DNA from: Hydrangea macrophylla
Lineage: Eukaryota > Streptophyta > Magnoliopsida > Cornales > Hydrangeaceae
Length of the DNA: 64,000 nt
Direction: 5' to 3'
NCBI GenBank assembly: GCA_033977485.1
Contig: CM066991.1
Coordinates: 56,725,350 to 56,789,349, forward strand
The translations under genes were made by a program, and so were the position numbers. The first letter of the stretch is position 1. Each line of letters opens with the position of its first letter. Below are positions 21,501 to 33,005 of the stretch, piece after piece. The notes below the pieces were generated by a model that was not told the DNA's origin, made no database searches, and saw only the letters and a program-made list of their open reading frames with translations.

Positions 21501-24256
21501 GTCGGAGGACACTCAATGGATGGTAATGCCGGTTCATGTGAAAGAGGTGGTAAAGCCTCTACTTTAGGTTTCCATGGAAGCGCATTAGTCGTATTTACTG
21601 ATTCCAATAGAGTATTTACATCTTCAATATTTGTGTCAATGTTGAAATCATTAAAATTGAAATGTGATAAGCATGCTTCCAACGCTTCCTTAGTTAACAT
21701 AAAAGGCGCTGCCTCTTCAACTAATTCGTCTATTAAGTCTATGGCATAGCAGTCTGCCTCTTCATCATCTCTATATGGTTGATTAGATGCGTTGAAGACG
21801 TTAAGACGCACGGTCATGTTACCAAAAGTTATATCCATCACACCAATCTGACAGTTAATAATTGAATTAGCCATAGCTAGGAAAGGGCGTCCTAGAATGA
21901 CTGGAACTTGTTTACTAGCATCTAGGACAGGTTCGGTGTCTAGTACAATAATATCGACCGGATAATAGCATCTATCAACTTTGACCAATACATCCTCTAC
22001 TACCCCCCGTGGAACTTTAATTGACCTATCGGCTAATTGTAAGGTGGCCGCAGTCGGTTTCAGTTCTCCTAAACCCAAATGTTCATAAACTGAATAGGGT
22101 ATCAAATTCACACTCGCACCTAAATCAAGAAGAGCCCGGTGAATGTATTTATCACCAATGTGACAAGCGATGGTTGGAGTACCCGGGTCTTTATATTTGA
22201 GAGTGTTAGTGTTAAACAGGGAACTAACCTTTTCTGTTAGGAATACTTTCTTAGATAAATGGTTTCTAGACTTTCTCTTCTGAGTGCATAGATCCTTTAA
22301 GAACTTAGCATACGGGGGTATCTGTTTAATCGCATCTAGTAGTGGAATATTGATTTTTACTTCTTTAAATATTTCAAGTATATCTTCCGGTTTCGTGTTT
22401 TTTCTAGTGAAGTGAGCTGGGGCTTCCCCGCTCGGTGGAAATGGCATCCGAGGCACATAATCGGAAGGATTTACTTCTTTAGATGTTTTATTAGATATCA
22501 AAGGATTAGCGTCTTTTGAAACTGGAGTAGAATTCTCTTCCTTTTCACCCTTTTCCTTTTCTTTACCTTTGTCTTTTCTTGCCTCGGGAGGAGGTACGAC
22601 CTCCTCAGGACGTTCAGTGGTCCTTGTTGAGACAGCGTTAACCTGATTACTCGCCGAACTCACCTCGTACTGACCCTTAGGATTTTGCACAGGTTGACTT
22701 GGTAATTTTCCCTCATTACGTCGATTTAATGTATTAGCTAATTGTCCCATTTGGGACTCTAACTTCGCTATAGATTGCGTATGGGAATTTACAAGTTGAG
22801 ATTGCAATTGTGATTGGGCCTCTAAGGTCTTTAATGATGCCAGCACGCTCTCTTCGAAAGTTTTATCCCTAGAAGGATTACCACGGAAGGAGGGCTGTTG
22901 GTATTGATTTGGTTGATTCGGAGGGTGCTGATACTGATTAGACTGTGGTTTATACGCATTAGGAAAATTGGTTGTATCGGGTTTCGAATACGGCTTCTCA
23001 CTGTTGGAGTTCCATGAAAGGTTCGGATGAGGTCCCTATGTCGTGTTTGGTTTATACCCCGTGGGGTTATAATTCGGTCGTTGGAACTGTTGAACCACAT
23101 TTATATGTTGTTCTACAAATTCCGGGAACTGAGATGCGGACGGACATGCTAATGTTGAATGTGACGAATCTGAGCATAACTGGCATACTTCAGCAGAAAC
23201 AGGTGGGCCTTGCATGCGGCCCATCATCATAAGTTGGTCCATTTTTCTATTTAGTTCTTGAATTTCATACGAATGATTAGACTCAACTTTCGCCTCTCTC
23301 TTTGGATTAGGTAGAAGGTGTCCTTCAGGTCGTACGGATACCGCTTGGTGCATAGAGTTTTCACTTAATGTTTCAAATATCTTCCATGCTTCATCGGCAT
23401 TCTTGTGGAGGAACGTCCCCGCACAAATAGCATCGACGGTATTTCAAACGGTAGGAATTAATCCTTCATAAAAGACTTGCACCAGCTGCCATTTAGGTAT
23501 CTGGTGATGAGGGCAAGAACGTAAGAGTTCTTTAAATTGTTCCCATGTATCGTAAAGTGTCTCCCCATCTTGCATTGCAAAATTAGTTATAGACTTTCTA
23601 ATCTGATTCGTTCTAGTTATGGGGAAGAATTTTTGTAGGAACGCAGTTTGCAACTCATCCCATGTTCTTATTGAATTTGGCTCCAACAATTGGAGCCAGT
23701 ACTTCGCCTTATCTTTAAGTGAAAACGGAAAAAGCCGCATTTTTAATTCATCATCTGTTAAGTTCTGAATTTTTAAGGTCGCACAGATACCCTGAAATTC
23801 ACCTAGATGATTATAAGGGTCTTCTTTAACACGTCCGTGAAATGACGGCAGGAGCGCAATAGTTGAGGATTTGATTTCAAAATGAGCTGCCGTCACTTCC
23901 GGCAATGCAATACACGATGGTGGCGTGTAGGCCGTAGGAGTGAAATAGTCCTTTAATGGTGGTGGTGGGGGTATGTTAAGATTATCCCCCTCATTCCGAT
24001 TATTCCCATTATTCTGGTTATTTCCAAAATCGGCCATCGGAATAGGTTCGATTTTTATTGTTTTAGTTTTTCTTAAACGATTACGCGTACTACGGATTTC
24101 TAATTCAAATGAAGATGACGGTTCAGGTGTGGACTCGTCGTCCAACATCAACCAAGCTCTCGAAGCTTGGGCTGATGACCTAAAGCCTCTAAGTGTATGT
24201 TCAAGTTCGAGATTAAGCGGATTCAATTTAGGTTTAGTTGAACGAGTTCCAAACAT
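18590..24256 (-). pseudogene. gag-pol polyprotein, single frame of 1888 codons with three stops
   Basis: ATG 24256 opens one frame to 18590. Gag core is at about residues 137-265 (SFHGRVKEDPYNHLGEF) and a CX2CX4HX4C zinc knuckle at about 358-371. The protease DLGASVNLIP is near 711. RT has YCFLDGYSGYNQ near 1100 and FIDDF near 1166. RNase H shows [14 protein letters not shown] and [11 protein letters not shown]. Integrase has an HHCC finger, [17 protein letters not shown] and [13 protein letters not shown], ending in a GPF/Y-like module where the usual GPF reads GSF. Stops are TGA 23444-23446, TAG 23036-23038 and TAG 20531-20533; each is one C-to-T change from a plausible CGA or CAG codon. 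Otherwise no frameshift is seen. This is the Athila lineage by RT sequence. The protein as encoded is interrupted. Confidence 0.93.
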
Positions 24257-24734
24257 ACACTAAGGGTTGACTCAATAAAACAATAAAAACAAAAATAGCT
24301 ACGCGAATAACCAAGCATGCATGCACACAAGACTAATATGATGCATGAAATTATCCTGTAATGCAATGACCGCGTCAAGCCCAGCGCCCCGGGTTTCCTA
24401 GCTAATGCAGTGCTCACTCCACACCTACCCTAATGCAAGTATTGCGTTTCAGCGCCCTGACTTACAGTGGTTGATGCGAAATTTAAAAACTTAGCGAATT
24501 TACTTGTTTTTTTTATTTTTATTGCAATTTTCTTTTCAGGTTCGCGTAAGCTCCGTTGGCGTGCACAGCTGCTCCACTCGAACGTACTAGGTCTTGATGA
24601 CTTGAGATCTGTAGAACAGGAATAATTTTAGCGAATCTAAAATAAAACTAAAAACAAAGACGATAAAGAGGAAACTAATATTAACTAACTAAGTAAATTA
24701 TGATTCTAATAATTAAGATATAAAAATATTTCAA

Positions 24735-24752
24735 TCCCCGGCAACGGCGCCA
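24735..24752 (-). promoter_or_regulatory. Primer-binding site, tRNA-Asp type
   Basis: On - it reads TGGCGCCGTTGCCGGGGA, complementary to the 3' end of plant tRNA-Asp with its CCA. This is usual for Athila and Tat elements. It lies five bases inside the 5' LTR. A leader of about 480 bp without long frames separates it from gag. Confidence 0.9.
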
Positions 24753-24757
24753 AAAAT

Positions 24758-26113
24758 TGATCTTGTCAGAATCAAGATATAAAAGTATGCTTATTTATGC
24801 TTTACTTTCAAAAGATTTGTAGTGTGGAAAGTAAAGGTCGAACCCACAGAGATTGTTAATTTTTAATCCTATAATTATTAGAGTCTAATCTATCTAGTTA
24901 TAAGAAAATCAGAAGTTGAATTGATTTAGGTTTTGATTATCACTACTAATTTAAACTACGCATTAAACTATGAAATTTTAGAAATAAGATCTAGAATTAA
25001 ATCTAAGTAAACTTCTATGTGAAATTGGAAATTGGTTTAAATATATGGAGATGGGATCTAGGATTACAAATCCACCACTAACTATGCATTGAGGGTCTAT
25101 ACTTCTTATTCTAAGTTCTATGTTTGGATAGTTATGATCTATTGTAGCTACAAGCCCAATAGTATCGTCAAGAAGATATCGTTAGTTTAATCTAAACATA
25201 ATCTATCTATGGTTCACATGAATTATCTACCTATGACTAGGGTGTAGCATAACTCATCTTTCCTAAGCATGGATTATAAAAGATGTAAACATCACAATCA
25301 AATAAGCACCATTGTATGTAAATACTCCTATCAATCACAGAAATCAAGGACTATTGAGTTCAATAAGCATAAGGAAAAATCTAAGACAAGAATAGATCCA
25401 AAATACTCTTGATTATTAACATTAAAAACTGATTATATAAAATCCACCAACATACAATCACTATCCCAAAACATAAAATCTTAAAATAGAAAAGCATAGA
25501 ATCCCCCTTTACATAACTAGGGTTTCATTGAAACCCTAGATTAGGAGTTTAGTGGCTCATGATGGGTGAAAGCATGGAGATGGAGTTGATGTAAGCCATT
25601 AGAAACCTTCAAGCTTGCTCTTCCCTTTCCTCTTGCCTTCAATGAATGTATGTGAATGGATCTCTAGATGTGTAACCCCTAAAAATCATAAAAACTAGAT
25701 ATATATAGAGTTTACAAGAGATTATCCAAGCTTTTCTCTCCCGAAACGGATTAAAACAGGTGTTATTTTCAATCTGGACGTCTTCAAGCAGTTTCGTCTT
25801 CACAGGGCTCTTCAGAATAGTGAAATACGTAAGTTTGCTTTTTGTACGGATCGCGCGAGCGCGTAAATGGGAGGGTCGCGCGCGCGGATCGTTCGCGCGA
25901 TTTTTGGGTTTTCGCGCCCGCGGACCGCGCGCGCGATGTGTCTTTTTCTGCTTCTTTCTTCCTGCTTTTTCACCTATTTTAACCTGATCTCCTCGTTTCC
26001 GTCTAAAACCTGATAGAAAATAGAAAATAAAGTAAAACTACACAAAAATAGGATAAAAATGACTAACAAATGTAAGTTAAGGCGTATAATTAGGATTTGT
26101 TCTCTCCCGATCA
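24758..26113 (-). repeat. 5' LTR of the full-length element (1356 bp)
   Basis: Same ends as the partner at 10631-11999. The CG palindrome cluster is at 25849-25937 and lacks 14 bp found in the partner. A short - strand motif, TTAATATATATCTAG-like, near 11570/25700 is a possible TATA region. The AAGTC target duplication follows at 26114-26118. Confidence 0.95.
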
Positions 26114-26118
26114 AAGTC

Positions 26119-26133
26119 ATATCAAGTGTGTCA
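26119..26133 (-). repeat. Probable outer end of the split older LTR
   Basis: If the older LTR (10071-10630) continues past the inserted element, it would start on - as TGACACACTTG at 26133, giving TGAC...GTCA ends. The other LTR of that element is absent, so this boundary is a guess. Confidence 0.35.
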
Positions 26134-26189
26134 GGTTTGATATGAAACGACGTCATTTAGTTTAAAGAAAACTAAAGAGTCAATCGGGC

Positions 26190-26262
26190 AGTAGTTAGCT
26201 TCGAACTCAAGCCCGCGGACGTGAGTTATTCGGCGCTCAGTCTCCACCACTCTGCCACTACA
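26190..26262 (-). other. tRNA-like / SINE-like pol III promoter pair
   Basis: On - a box A-like TGGCAGAGTGG (26247-26237) is followed about 40 bases later by a box B-like GAGTTCGAAGC (26208-26198). The segment does not fold into a clear tRNA with CCA-ready ends. It may be a decayed tRNA-derived SINE head. No tail or target duplication was found. Confidence 0.35.
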
Positions 26263-27670
26263 TGCTTGCTTGTCCATTAATGGATAGAAATGTTTGTATA
26301 TACGCACATACTTGAAATAAAACTATATTAAATAAATTATTTTGTATGCTAGGTGTTTTTTTTTAAAGAGAAAAGACATAGTTTGACAATTCACATAATT
26401 AAATTCTTATTTCAAATACATAATATTTTAAAGTCCAATATAGTCATAGTCTATATATATATATATATATTAAATAGTCATAAACTATGGATATTTTTGT
26501 GCATAAAAGAAAAAACAATCCATCCAGATAAATTTGCCCATTTAAGATTAGTGCAGAAAATTTGTGGTATCTGAGTTTTTATTGCATATCCCCAATTATA
26601 GTTTTAGCTTACAATTTTTGGAATTGAGTCTGTCTTCTAAATAAATTTTAAAGAGAAATTAAATAGATATATATAATCACCGTCTAATCAAGATTAAGGT
26701 CATAACACCAAGGTAAGAGTGAAAACTAATATTAATACACTTTTTCTTCACTTGACAATAGTTGGGATTGCATTCGTGGAATCTGCAAAATAACAAAGTT
26801 TAGTACAACTAAACTAATAAAATATAAATATATTGAAATACTGAACCAAGAATAAGAAACTAAACCTTTAACTTTAAATTCTTGCAGGGTCACAGTGGAT
26901 GAACTCCAAGAATACAAGCAAGGCCAAACCAAATCCTAATATAATTTGATAATGGAATATGGGTAGGGTAAGCTTGGGACTTTAATAGGTGATTATAACT
27001 ACGTAACAAAGAAATCTGGCATTTACTTGCAAATTATGTCTTATAGTGAATAGAATTTTTTGTTACAAAAAATGAAATTTTGGGGTTTCAATCTATTTTA
27101 GGGATCATCTAAAAATACTAACTATACTAAAACATTAATAAAACTAAAATTTGAAAATTAATTTTCATGCAGTAGATGAAAATAATTATAGATACTTTGG
27201 ACTTGAAATCAAAATTTTAACAGAAATGTTTTACTACTACAAATTATTAAAGGACCTACAAGAAAACGAATATTTAAAAACTAATTTGAGAAATACAGTA
27301 CACAAAGTCTTGTTACATATTTTTTAACATGAAATCATCAATTACAGAAAAGAAATTTTTTACAACTTTTAGAACTAGAAAAAGAAAAGAAAAGCTTAAA
27401 TTTCTACATGATAACATTGGCTATAGAATTCTTTGTATGATTTTCTCTCTATCTGTGGCTGTGTGTTGTGTGTCTCGTGTCTTGTGTACTGTCTTGTGTG
27501 TCTCCTCTCTCTCCCCCCTTTGACTGTTATTTATAAACGAAAGAAGATAAAGATTCGTCATCCAGTTCGTCATTGAACATAGTAGTTCCTAGATTTGAGA
27601 GTGCATTTTGGCCAATTTTGGCATTCCTTGCCCAAATTTTCTTCTTCTGTCAGACTAGATCAAATCAATC

Positions 27671-27720
<50 letters not shown>

Positions 27721-28100
27721 GAAAGAAAAACTTTTTTCTATGTAAAGATATATACATATAAGTGTCATATTCAAGGCATTTAGTGCATTGTTTGATTTTT
27801 CTCTTCATTGTTTTTTTTTTCCTTTCTTTCTTTGTCTTTTTGTTTCATTTTACTCAAAGATTGGTAGTTGGAAGAGGTGTTGACAACGTAAATAAGCAAT
27901 AAGCACATGGGAGATAATCATGTTTGCTCACTGTTGCTTTATTTCCTTTTCGTTGCATTTTTTCACTTCATTTTCACCTATACATATAAAACATGTAAAA
28001 GTACATAATTAGACACATTTGAATGACATCATCATTAAACCATGTTAATTCCAAAATGCATGTAACACTAGGGATTCGGGGATTAAATGAGCATTATATC
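26263..28100. other. AT-rich intergenic DNA, microsatellites, no gene seen
   Basis: Contains (TA)n at about 26452-26470, a GT/CT-rich stretch at 27445-27520 and (GA)n at 27677-27717. The short frames present are low-complexity or lack family features. Confidence 0.5.
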
Positions 28101-28129
28101 TATTATACTAACACATGAATATGCAATAT

Positions 28130-28610
28130 TCATTGTATGTCAACGGACCATGATCCTTCCTATTGATACCTAAAATTGTCATTAGTCGTTAGAAACTCAT
28201 AACTTGTATACGGTATGTGTTCTTAATCTTGAGACGATTATGAACACAAACTGTGGATATGACTGCTTTAAATTAACAATAAGTGAGGCCTTTAAGATCA
28301 ACACCTGGGTATCTTGGGCATGTCACATTTATAGGGTGGGTTGTGAATATATATTGTCAAGATAGAATCTACCTTTTGATAAAGAGTAAGCATTTCCCTT
28401 GAGAATGTCACCAAGTTGATTACTGAGAACTACAGTTTTATTGATAAGTAGTTATCAACATGTTTAGTAATCATAACACGTGAATAAAACTCAAGATATG
28501 GAAGATTTAATCATTATGTTGGTTGACAATAACAGTTTATCCAACTACTTGAATATGATTATGAATACTGACGGTAGAGGGACATTATTACAACCATACA
28601 AGACTAGTTT
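28130..28610 (+). repeat. Diverged copy of the repeat at 8390-9302
   Basis: Shares AAGATCAACACCTGGGTATCTTG, TAGAATCTACC, AGAGTAAGCAT..CCCTTGAGAATGTCACC and TATGAATACTGACGGTAGAGGGACATTA with the copy near 8890-9160. It lacks an A-tail and runs into an LTR-like region. Confidence 0.5.
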
Positions 28611-28679
28611 ATGCTTCAGATGTGTTTTTTTGCGATGGAGTTTAGTTGTCATTTTATAGTAGAGTAAACATTAACTGAT

Positions 28680-29261
28680 AGTTAGTTAATGTACATATCA
28701 AAGAGTTTGATCATGTGAATTAATGACTGATCTGAGCCAAGAATAAAGAACCTAGGAGATTCCACTCCTAGCTCCAAAGGATGTAAGAAGACAACAGAGA
28801 CAAAGACTAATTGATTGACACTACATCCAATCGACTGGCAAGGTAATCGATTGGGCTTGATCCAATTGATTGGCAAGGCAATCGATTGGACCTTAGGTCA
28901 ATTGGAAATATGTATAAATAGGAGACCTACGTGTAGAATAAGAGAACTCGTTGTACTGAAGCTCTAAGTCTCCAAAATATATTTTTTTAAGTTTTTCCAT
29001 AGCTTTTTTCTCTCTCTAGTTGGATTCCCACTAGTTTAAGTCTTCATGAGTGTATCCAAAGGAGACGTAAGTGTGAAGATCATCTAGTGGAGGTTGCTGG
29101 AATCTCAACAAAGGAGATCTTTGCATTCAAAGTCGCGCAAAAGGTATTATCTCTTTCTACATATTACTAGATTCACATGAGTAGTAGCTTCTGGCACACT
29201 AAGTTTTCTAAAACTAAATCTTCCGCTGCTGAATAAGTTTTCGTAACATACATTTCCTACA
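28680..29261 (+). repeat. Copia-type LTR, probably solo or truncated
   Basis: Palindromes of the CCAATCGATTGG type lie at 28827-28889, directly before a TATA-like ATGTATAAATAGG (28907-28920). Transcribed-leader-like sequence follows, and the 3' end TTCCGCTGCTGAATAAG....CATTTCCTACA at 29221-29261 is typical for copia LTRs. The bases after it only weakly recall the usual initiator-Met primer site. The 5' boundary is not resolved and may include the repeat at 28130. Confidence 0.55.
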
Positions 29262-29789
29262 ATAGCAGCAAGACCAGAAGGGAGGAGCTAAGGCACGAGC
29301 AGACGACCTAGAATAATAAATGCAATCATCAATGAAATAATTTTATGCCAAACAGACCCTTAAGATTTTTGACATCAACAATTATTATTTCCCATGAATA
29401 TGACAATTGGCTTGTCATTTGAATTTACCTTGTAAGTAGTATAAAAAGTAACCAGATCTCCATATGCTTGGCGCCATTCGAAAGTGGATGTAGGAGACCA
29501 AAAATCTCTTCCAACCTTCTTTCTTCATCAAAATTTAGATTTTTCTCCTTCACGATTTTGCAATGTTCTAAAGTTCCATGACATCATTTTTTGAATGTTG
29601 TACATCTTCACCCTAGATCGTGTATATAGTGATCAAGGAAAGGAAAATGTCCATCGTTCATATTCTTCTGAAGCTCCATAACATATATTATTTGTCTAAT
29701 TAAAAGACCTCCTTGTTTCAACAAGAGAATATAGTATTGGTCCACCTAATTTGTATGGTGATTTTTTTTCCCACTGACGCCAACTTTTA
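29262..29789. other. No gene seen
   Basis: AT-rich DNA without recognisable frames. It may be decayed copia interior, but no pol motif could be read. Confidence 0.4.
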
Positions 29790-29985
29790 AAATGTCTATA
29801 AAAATAGAAAATTTAGAGACATTTTAAATGTCTATAAAACCGAAAATTTTAGATACATTACAATGAAAATGACTCTAAATCCGAAAAATTCAGAGACATT
29901 CTATGAAAATGTCTCTGAAATAGAGTAATTCAAAATATCTCTAAATCTGGAGAATTTAGAGACATTTCTTTCAAAAGTTGAAGGC
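29790..29985. repeat. CACTA-like subterminal repeat cluster
   Basis: Direct and inverted copies of AATGTCTCT(A/G)AA / TTAGAGACATTT recur at least seven times in under 200 bp (for example 29793, 29813, 29830, 29890, 29909, 29965). Dense short inverted words of this kind are typical of CACTA (En/Spm) ends. No terminal CACTA and no transposase are visible, so it is a relic. Confidence 0.5.
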
Positions 29986-30506
29986 GGAAATTTTTTTTTT
30001 TTTTGGATTTTTTAAAAAATTATTTAAAATTTTGAATTTCATTATTATTACTTTTAAACATTTATTTAAAAAATTCGACGTAGAAATCAGCGTGACATGT
30101 ATGATGGGGGAGGGGTAATTTCATCTGTAAAAATTAAAAATGAGGGACTTTAGCCAAAAAAAGAAAAAATAAAGTCAAAAAATAGGCATCCTTTTTAACT
30201 AAAGTAATTTTGAGATGTTCTTTTGACCTTTTTGACCCAACCTCAAAATACTTAGCCCAGTTTTCCTTTTAACTTTTTATATTAGTTTAATCCCCAACAA
30301 AATCATTGTCCCGCATGCCAAGTACATTTACCATTTCCATATAGTGCTACAACTCAAACCCTGAACATGCCCAATGTCACCAACAGCTCAGCACCCCACA
30401 TTTCCAACCAATAATTCAAACTTTATAATAATTCCCCAAATTCTGTGTAGATATTTCTTATACAACAAAAAAAAAAAAAACACTTATACAATAACAATGG
30501 TCAATA

Positions 30507-30692
30507 AACCAAGTCTCTTGTGGTTGAGTGGTGAGTTTTTTGGGTGTACTACCCAAGAGGTTTAGTGTTCGAGTCATGGGGGGCGTGACCACTGGAGTAT
30601 TCACCCGGCGCCTCCAGGCCTCGGGGGATTAGTCGAGGTGCGCGCAAGCTGGCCCGAACACCCCCAATTACCCAAAAAAAAAAAAAAAAAAA
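30507..30692 (+). mobile_element. tRNA-derived SINE with poly(A) tail and 14-bp target duplication
   Basis: The body starts AACCAAGTCTCTTGTGGTTGAGTGG (box A-like TGGTTGAGTGG at 30521-30531). It has a box B-like GTGTTCGAGTC at 30566-30576, the plant SINE phrase GATTAGTCGAGGTGCGCGC at 30628-30646, and an A-tail to 30692. The target duplication AACAATGGTCAATA is at 30493-30506 and 30693-30706. The perfect duplication suggests a young insertion. Confidence 0.9.
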
Positions 30693-30706
30693 AACAATGG
30701 TCAATA

Positions 30707-31119
30707 CTACCCTTCGCTACATAAAATAGAGCCGCAGAACATGGCAGAATGTGAGAGCAAAATTGTCACAGCAAAGCACAACGTTTTCCAAAATGAGCCC
30801 CACCAAGGAGCGGTAGTTAAGAAGACAGAAAATGAATGGACCCCACAAATGGAGCCACAAAACGGTTGGCGACAGCTGGATGGCACCCAAAGGTTAAAGA
30901 CACCCTGTCAATAAACGGGCAGTTGGGCAAGCCCATGCCCATTAGGCAAACAATTTAGCATGTGGTGGGAGTAACGGTCGCTTCGGGCAGCCTGCCCATG
31001 GACACGCCCATAAATAACTAACATCCCCCACTCTCCTTCTCATTGCCCCCTGCTTGTTTCAATTTTTTTGTACTAGCATACTTTCCTACAAAAATTTTCT
31101 TTTCTCTCTCTCCTCTAAA
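30707..31119 (+). promoter_or_regulatory. Promoter and 5' UTR of the AG-peptide gene
   Basis: A TATA-like CATAAATAAC lies at 31009-31018, about 110 bp before the ATG, preceded by repeated GCCCAT words (30929, 30938, 30993, 31006) like plant site II/telobox-class motifs. The 5' UTR is CT-rich (31095-31116), as is common in highly expressed plant genes. No upstream ATG competes. Confidence 0.6.
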
Positions 31120-31299
31120 ATGGAGGCCTTGAAGATGAAGATTCTTGTTGCGGTGGTGATGGTGTTGATGGCCGTATCGGCGGTCCAAAATGTGGCGGCA
31201 GCCGATGCCCCTGCACCGAGCCCAGCCTCGGACGCCACGGTTTTTGTACCCGCTGCCTTTGCTTCTATTGCCGCTGTGGCTTTTGGGCTCCTCTTCTAA
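31120..31299 (+). CDS. Arabinogalactan peptide (AG-peptide), GPI-anchored cell-surface proteoglycan
   Basis: Fifty-nine residues from ATG 31120 (context AAAATGGAG). A hydrophobic signal peptide (about 1-28, MKILVAVVMVLMAVSAV...AAA) is followed by a tiny mature core, ADAPAPSPASDA (about 28-39). This core carries the Ala-Pro/Ser-Pro repeats that are hydroxylated and decorated with arabinogalactan. A C-terminal hydrophobic GPI-anchor signal (VFVPAAFASIAAVAFGLLF) ends the protein. Length and layout match the AGP16/20/22/41 class of Arabidopsis. The product would be secreted, cleaved and anchored on the outer plasma membrane, with proposed roles in growth and signalling. It is a single exon and intact. 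The neighbours are unrelated transposons. The family call is firm; the exact paralogue cannot be named. Confidence 0.9.
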   Translation: MEALKMKILVAVVMVLMAVSAVQNVAAADAPAPSPASDATVFVPAAFASIAAVAFGLLF

Positions 31300-32284
31300 T
31301 TGAGCTCTGAAAATTAATATGTGCACATTTGCTTTTTCATTTTTCATTTTTTTATTTTAAGTTTTTGGGATTGGAATTTATGTAGAGATTTTTTTTTTTT
31401 TGTTTTAATTTTTTTTAATCTCAATCTTGATCTCTGTCACCAATGGATGTGGTCTGTAATTGAATGGTATAGATGAGGTTGGTGAAGAGAAGTAGGGTTT
31501 GAGACTTCTTTGCTTGGGATTTCATTTGTTTGTTGTTTTTCATTTCCTTTCTCATGATTGTTTATCTGAACATATTAAAATTGTATTATTTGGGTTATAT
31601 CTGTACATTTTTTGATTTGGGTTTCTGGTTGTCAGTTTGGTTCGTATTTTTCTATATTCTTGGAATATAGATTTGTGGTTGAGTCACCACCGATTTGAAG
31701 ATTTCTTAGTTTTGTCACATGGTAAGATCTTTTGGTTCCCTACCACGAGGTTATTTGTTGAGTATGCCCTTTAAAAGTTTATTACTTTTGTAGTTTCACA
31801 AGTCAAGCTGCCAAAGTAATTCATTTTTGGGTCTCAATAGAAACAAAAATGCTCTAATCTAGCGGAGACCCGACTGAGCAATAGGTGAACAAAAATGGAT
31901 GAGCAAAACTCACATAAAAAATCTCATCATTGTTTTAAAAAAATCAATTTTATAGCCCTTTGAATCCGTTGAAAACAACAGTGCACTAAAATTTTTTTTA
32001 GTGTACTAACAAATTACATTTTTATTTTATAGTGGGCCTTAAAATAAGATTTCAAACTTTTGATGTGCTTATCACACAGGATCTAACATCATTTTGAGTT
32101 CAAGAACTCAATGGACAAATTTCTTTCAAACAGTTTGTATTATCATTGCATTTGTTGTATTCGTAGAAAGTTTGGAGTAGGTTCTTTTTAGGTTCCATTT
32201 GCTTTGCTGATTAATTGAGGAAAAATAAAAGAAAAGGAAAATATGAAGTTAAATTATTTCCCTTCCCGCAGATCACTTCCTCCC
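31300..32284 (+). other. 3' UTR of the AG-peptide gene and intergenic DNA
   Basis: T-rich sequence directly after the stop (31330-31420) fits a 3' UTR; AATTAATATG (31311) and nearby A-rich words could serve as polyadenylation signals. Nothing else is recognised. Confidence 0.4.
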
Positions 32285-32560
32285 ATTTTTTTTTTTTCCA
32301 CACGGAAAAGATAAATTTTATTGATTTCCACGCAATTTACATCAAAAGGGAGAACATCACAAGATTCTATTGACAATCCAATCGGCAAATACAATTAATC
32401 AAAAGATATCTTCTTGTAAACTAATAGCAAAATAGCTACATCAAGTATTAAATCATGGTCTTCCCTCCTAAGCACGATTACTCTTCAGATTTGCAAACAA
32501 AAGCACCAAGACTCCACTCCAGATCAGCTGAGACAACGCCAAATATGCTTTGGAGGGATA
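32285..32560 (-). other. Possible retrocopy tail (poly(A) and AATAAA on the minus strand)
   Basis: A T-run at 32288-32299 is followed by sequence that on - reads ...ATCAATAAAATTTATC..., placing an AATAAA signal about 20-25 bases before a poly(A). That is the layout of a reverse-transcribed mRNA or LINE 3' end. The upstream body (32340-32560) encodes nothing I recognise, and no target duplication was found. Confidence 0.35.
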
Positions 32561-33005
32561 AATGGTGACGCACAAAATATACAATTTTTAATAGAAATTT
32601 AGTGTTAAATCCCACTATTAGGAAAATTTATTAGTTAAAGGATGAAAACTTTTTTTGTGAAAAGTCCCTCAATCAAAATCTTTTGTTAGAATTTTATAGA
32701 CAAAAATTTCGATGATTTTGTAGAATTTCACTAAACTGTCCCGATGATTTTTTGGAATTTCACTAAACGTTCCAGATGATTTTGTGAAATTTTATTAAAC
32801 TTTTTGAATGTTTATTATAATTTCAAAAAATTGTCGGGATTTGTTGCCTAGTTTTATATGTGAGGGACCTTTCACTAAATTTCTTCACTGCTGGACCAAA
32901 TACTTAAAAAGTACTCTAAAAGCAAGGAACCAAAGCAAGGAACCAAACAAAGGCTTAGTGGATTCATATGTTAACTAAGGGCTCGTTTGATGACGTTTGA
33001 TGACA
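32561..33005. other. Intergenic DNA, no gene seen
   Basis: AT-rich, with several near-repeats of GATGATTTTGT(A/G)(A)AATTT (32710, 32741, 32778) that may be a short degenerate tandem array. Confidence 0.35.

Larger units (their letters stand above)
10631..26113 (-). mobile_element. Full-length Athila-like LTR retrotransposon (15.5 kb)
   Basis: Both LTRs share TGATC...GATCA ends, and the 5-bp target duplication AAGTC is present at 10626-10630 and 26114-26118. Order on -: 5' LTR 26113-24758, primer-binding site 24752-24735, gag-pol 24256-18590, palindrome-rich spacer, env-like ORF 16697-15402, acidic ORF 14702-13944, 3' untranslated region, polypurine tract 12012-12000, 3' LTR 11999-10631. The two LTRs differ by about a dozen substitutions plus a 14-bp indel, so the insertion is fairly recent. 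All proteins except the acidic ORF carry stops. It sits inside the LTR of an older element. Confidence 0.95.

Noticed and set aside
26190..26262. Functional tRNA gene
   Set aside because: Boxes A and B are imperfect and no acceptor stem or terminator T-run could be paired.
27573..27783. Plus-strand frames with ERERER
   Set aside because: Translation of (GA)n at 27677-27717.
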